Shown one piece after another: positions 63,643 through 64,000 of a stretch of DNA of 64,000 bases (within the stretch, counting starts at the first letter, position 1; every line of letters starts with the position of its first letter). The notes below the pieces were generated by a model, which was not told the DNA's origin, did not search any database, and worked only from the letters and a program-made list of their open reading frames with translations. The position numbers were made by a program, and so were the translations under genes. This stretch comes from Blepharisma stoltei (Eukaryota > Ciliophora > Heterotrichea > Heterotrichida > Blepharismidae). The stretch is taken from the NCBI GenBank assembly GCA_914767885.1, contig CAJZBQ010000041.1, positions 501,001-565,000 of the forward strand, in the 5' to 3' direction.

Positions 63643-64000
63643 ATGTCAAATAGCTCTTTTGGAAGCCCATTGAACTTCGAGTCTGACAAAGAGAACTCAT
63701 TACTAGAATACGGAATTACTGCTTCTGAAAGCTTTATTTCAGACTCATTTACATACTCAAATATCTCAAAGCCTTCAATAAGCGCCATTTCACAAGCTCC
63801 TGCTTGTTTAAATCCATACAAAGTCAAAATCCAAGAGCTTATTACCGAAATCAATACGCATATTCAGAAAATAGAAGAGAAACTAGAGAAAGGAAGTGAT
63901 AATAATCCAGAGTATGAGCTTATTTTAAAGGAGTTGAATACTCAAAAAGATTCTTTAGTTCAAAAATGTGAATCAAATTCAGTTACCAATACATTTATTA
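63643..64000 (+). CDS. Partial coiled-coil protein running off the window
   Basis: ATG 63643, open to the end (119 codons). A Ser-rich start (MSNSSFGSPLNFESDKENS) with an SP site, then a charged coil (IEEKLEKGSDNNPEYELIL). No stop or IES within the window. Function unknown. Confidence 0.7.
   Translation, partial: MSNSSFGSPLNFESDKENSLLEYGITASESFISDSFTYSNISKPSISAISQAPACLNPYKVKIQELITEINTHIQKIEEKLEKGSDNNPEYELILKELNTQKDSLVQKCESNSVTNTFI

Noticed and set aside
1..64000. tRNA, rRNA or snRNA genes
   Set aside because: No cloverleaf with A and B boxes, rRNA core segment or U-snRNA signature was recognised by eye.

Overview
This 64 kb window reads as germline (micronuclear) DNA of a heterotrich ciliate, most probably Blepharisma (B. 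stoltei or a close relative). Three features of the sequence point there. (1) In conserved genes in-frame TGA must be read as Trp (NDUFS1 near 23273 and 23938, SETD9 near 19721, the notch-repeat protein near 63195), while TAA and TAG are the real stops. (2) Spliceosomal introns are exactly 15 nt, GT...AG; seven are listed and each restores a frame. (3) Many genes are cut by DNA segments flanked by TA; deleting the segment and keeping one TA restores a conserved protein and an exact codon count. Such segments are the internal eliminated sequences (IESs) that ciliates remove when they build the somatic nucleus. The species assignment is inference from these traits.

Layout. 1-9.6 kb: repeat-rich start, a long coiled-coil gene, a macro-domain gene, a ciliate-type gene and two related coiled-coil genes. 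9.9-22.4 kb: centrin, AGC kinase, RING/TRAIP-like protein, sorting nexin, CSA/ERCC8-like WD40 protein, SETD9-like methyltransferase, small coiled-coil and four-TM proteins. 22.4-34.3 kb: complex I 75-kDa subunit, RRM protein, EF-hand coiled-coil protein, CCT-domain protein and an HSF-type factor. 34.4-46.5 kb: secreted purple acid phosphatase, exocyst Sec15, DDX47-like helicase, a tandem pair of NPSN-type SNAREs and LSM2. 46.6-64 kb: coiled-coil proteins, NADAR-domain protein, CDPK, C2H2 finger, Pro-rich coiled-coil protein, truncated-globin-like protein, notch-repeat protein and a partial gene running off the end. The genes are unrelated housekeeping and regulatory functions on both strands with very short spacers; there are no operons. 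No tRNA, rRNA or CRISPR array was seen.

The accessory layer is the striking part. About 34 insertions fall into classes: (a) short unique IESs (30, 64, 73, 113 bp); (b) MITE-like elements M1, M2 and M3, about 300-830 bp, that share one architecture but carry different terminal motifs; (c) palindromic or TIR elements (P1, P2, C); and (d) retroposon-like elements R1 and R2 with a 5' AAAATGG signature, a short microsatellite 3' tail and 12-17 bp target-site duplications. Several of the retroposons sit in the middle of exons and can be removed between TA dinucleotides with exact frame restoration. Some elements are nested, and one pair of M3 elements gives a filled and an empty retroposon site. 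A few junctions are off by one base or lack TA; these are flagged and may reflect homopolymer errors in the assembly or non-canonical excision.
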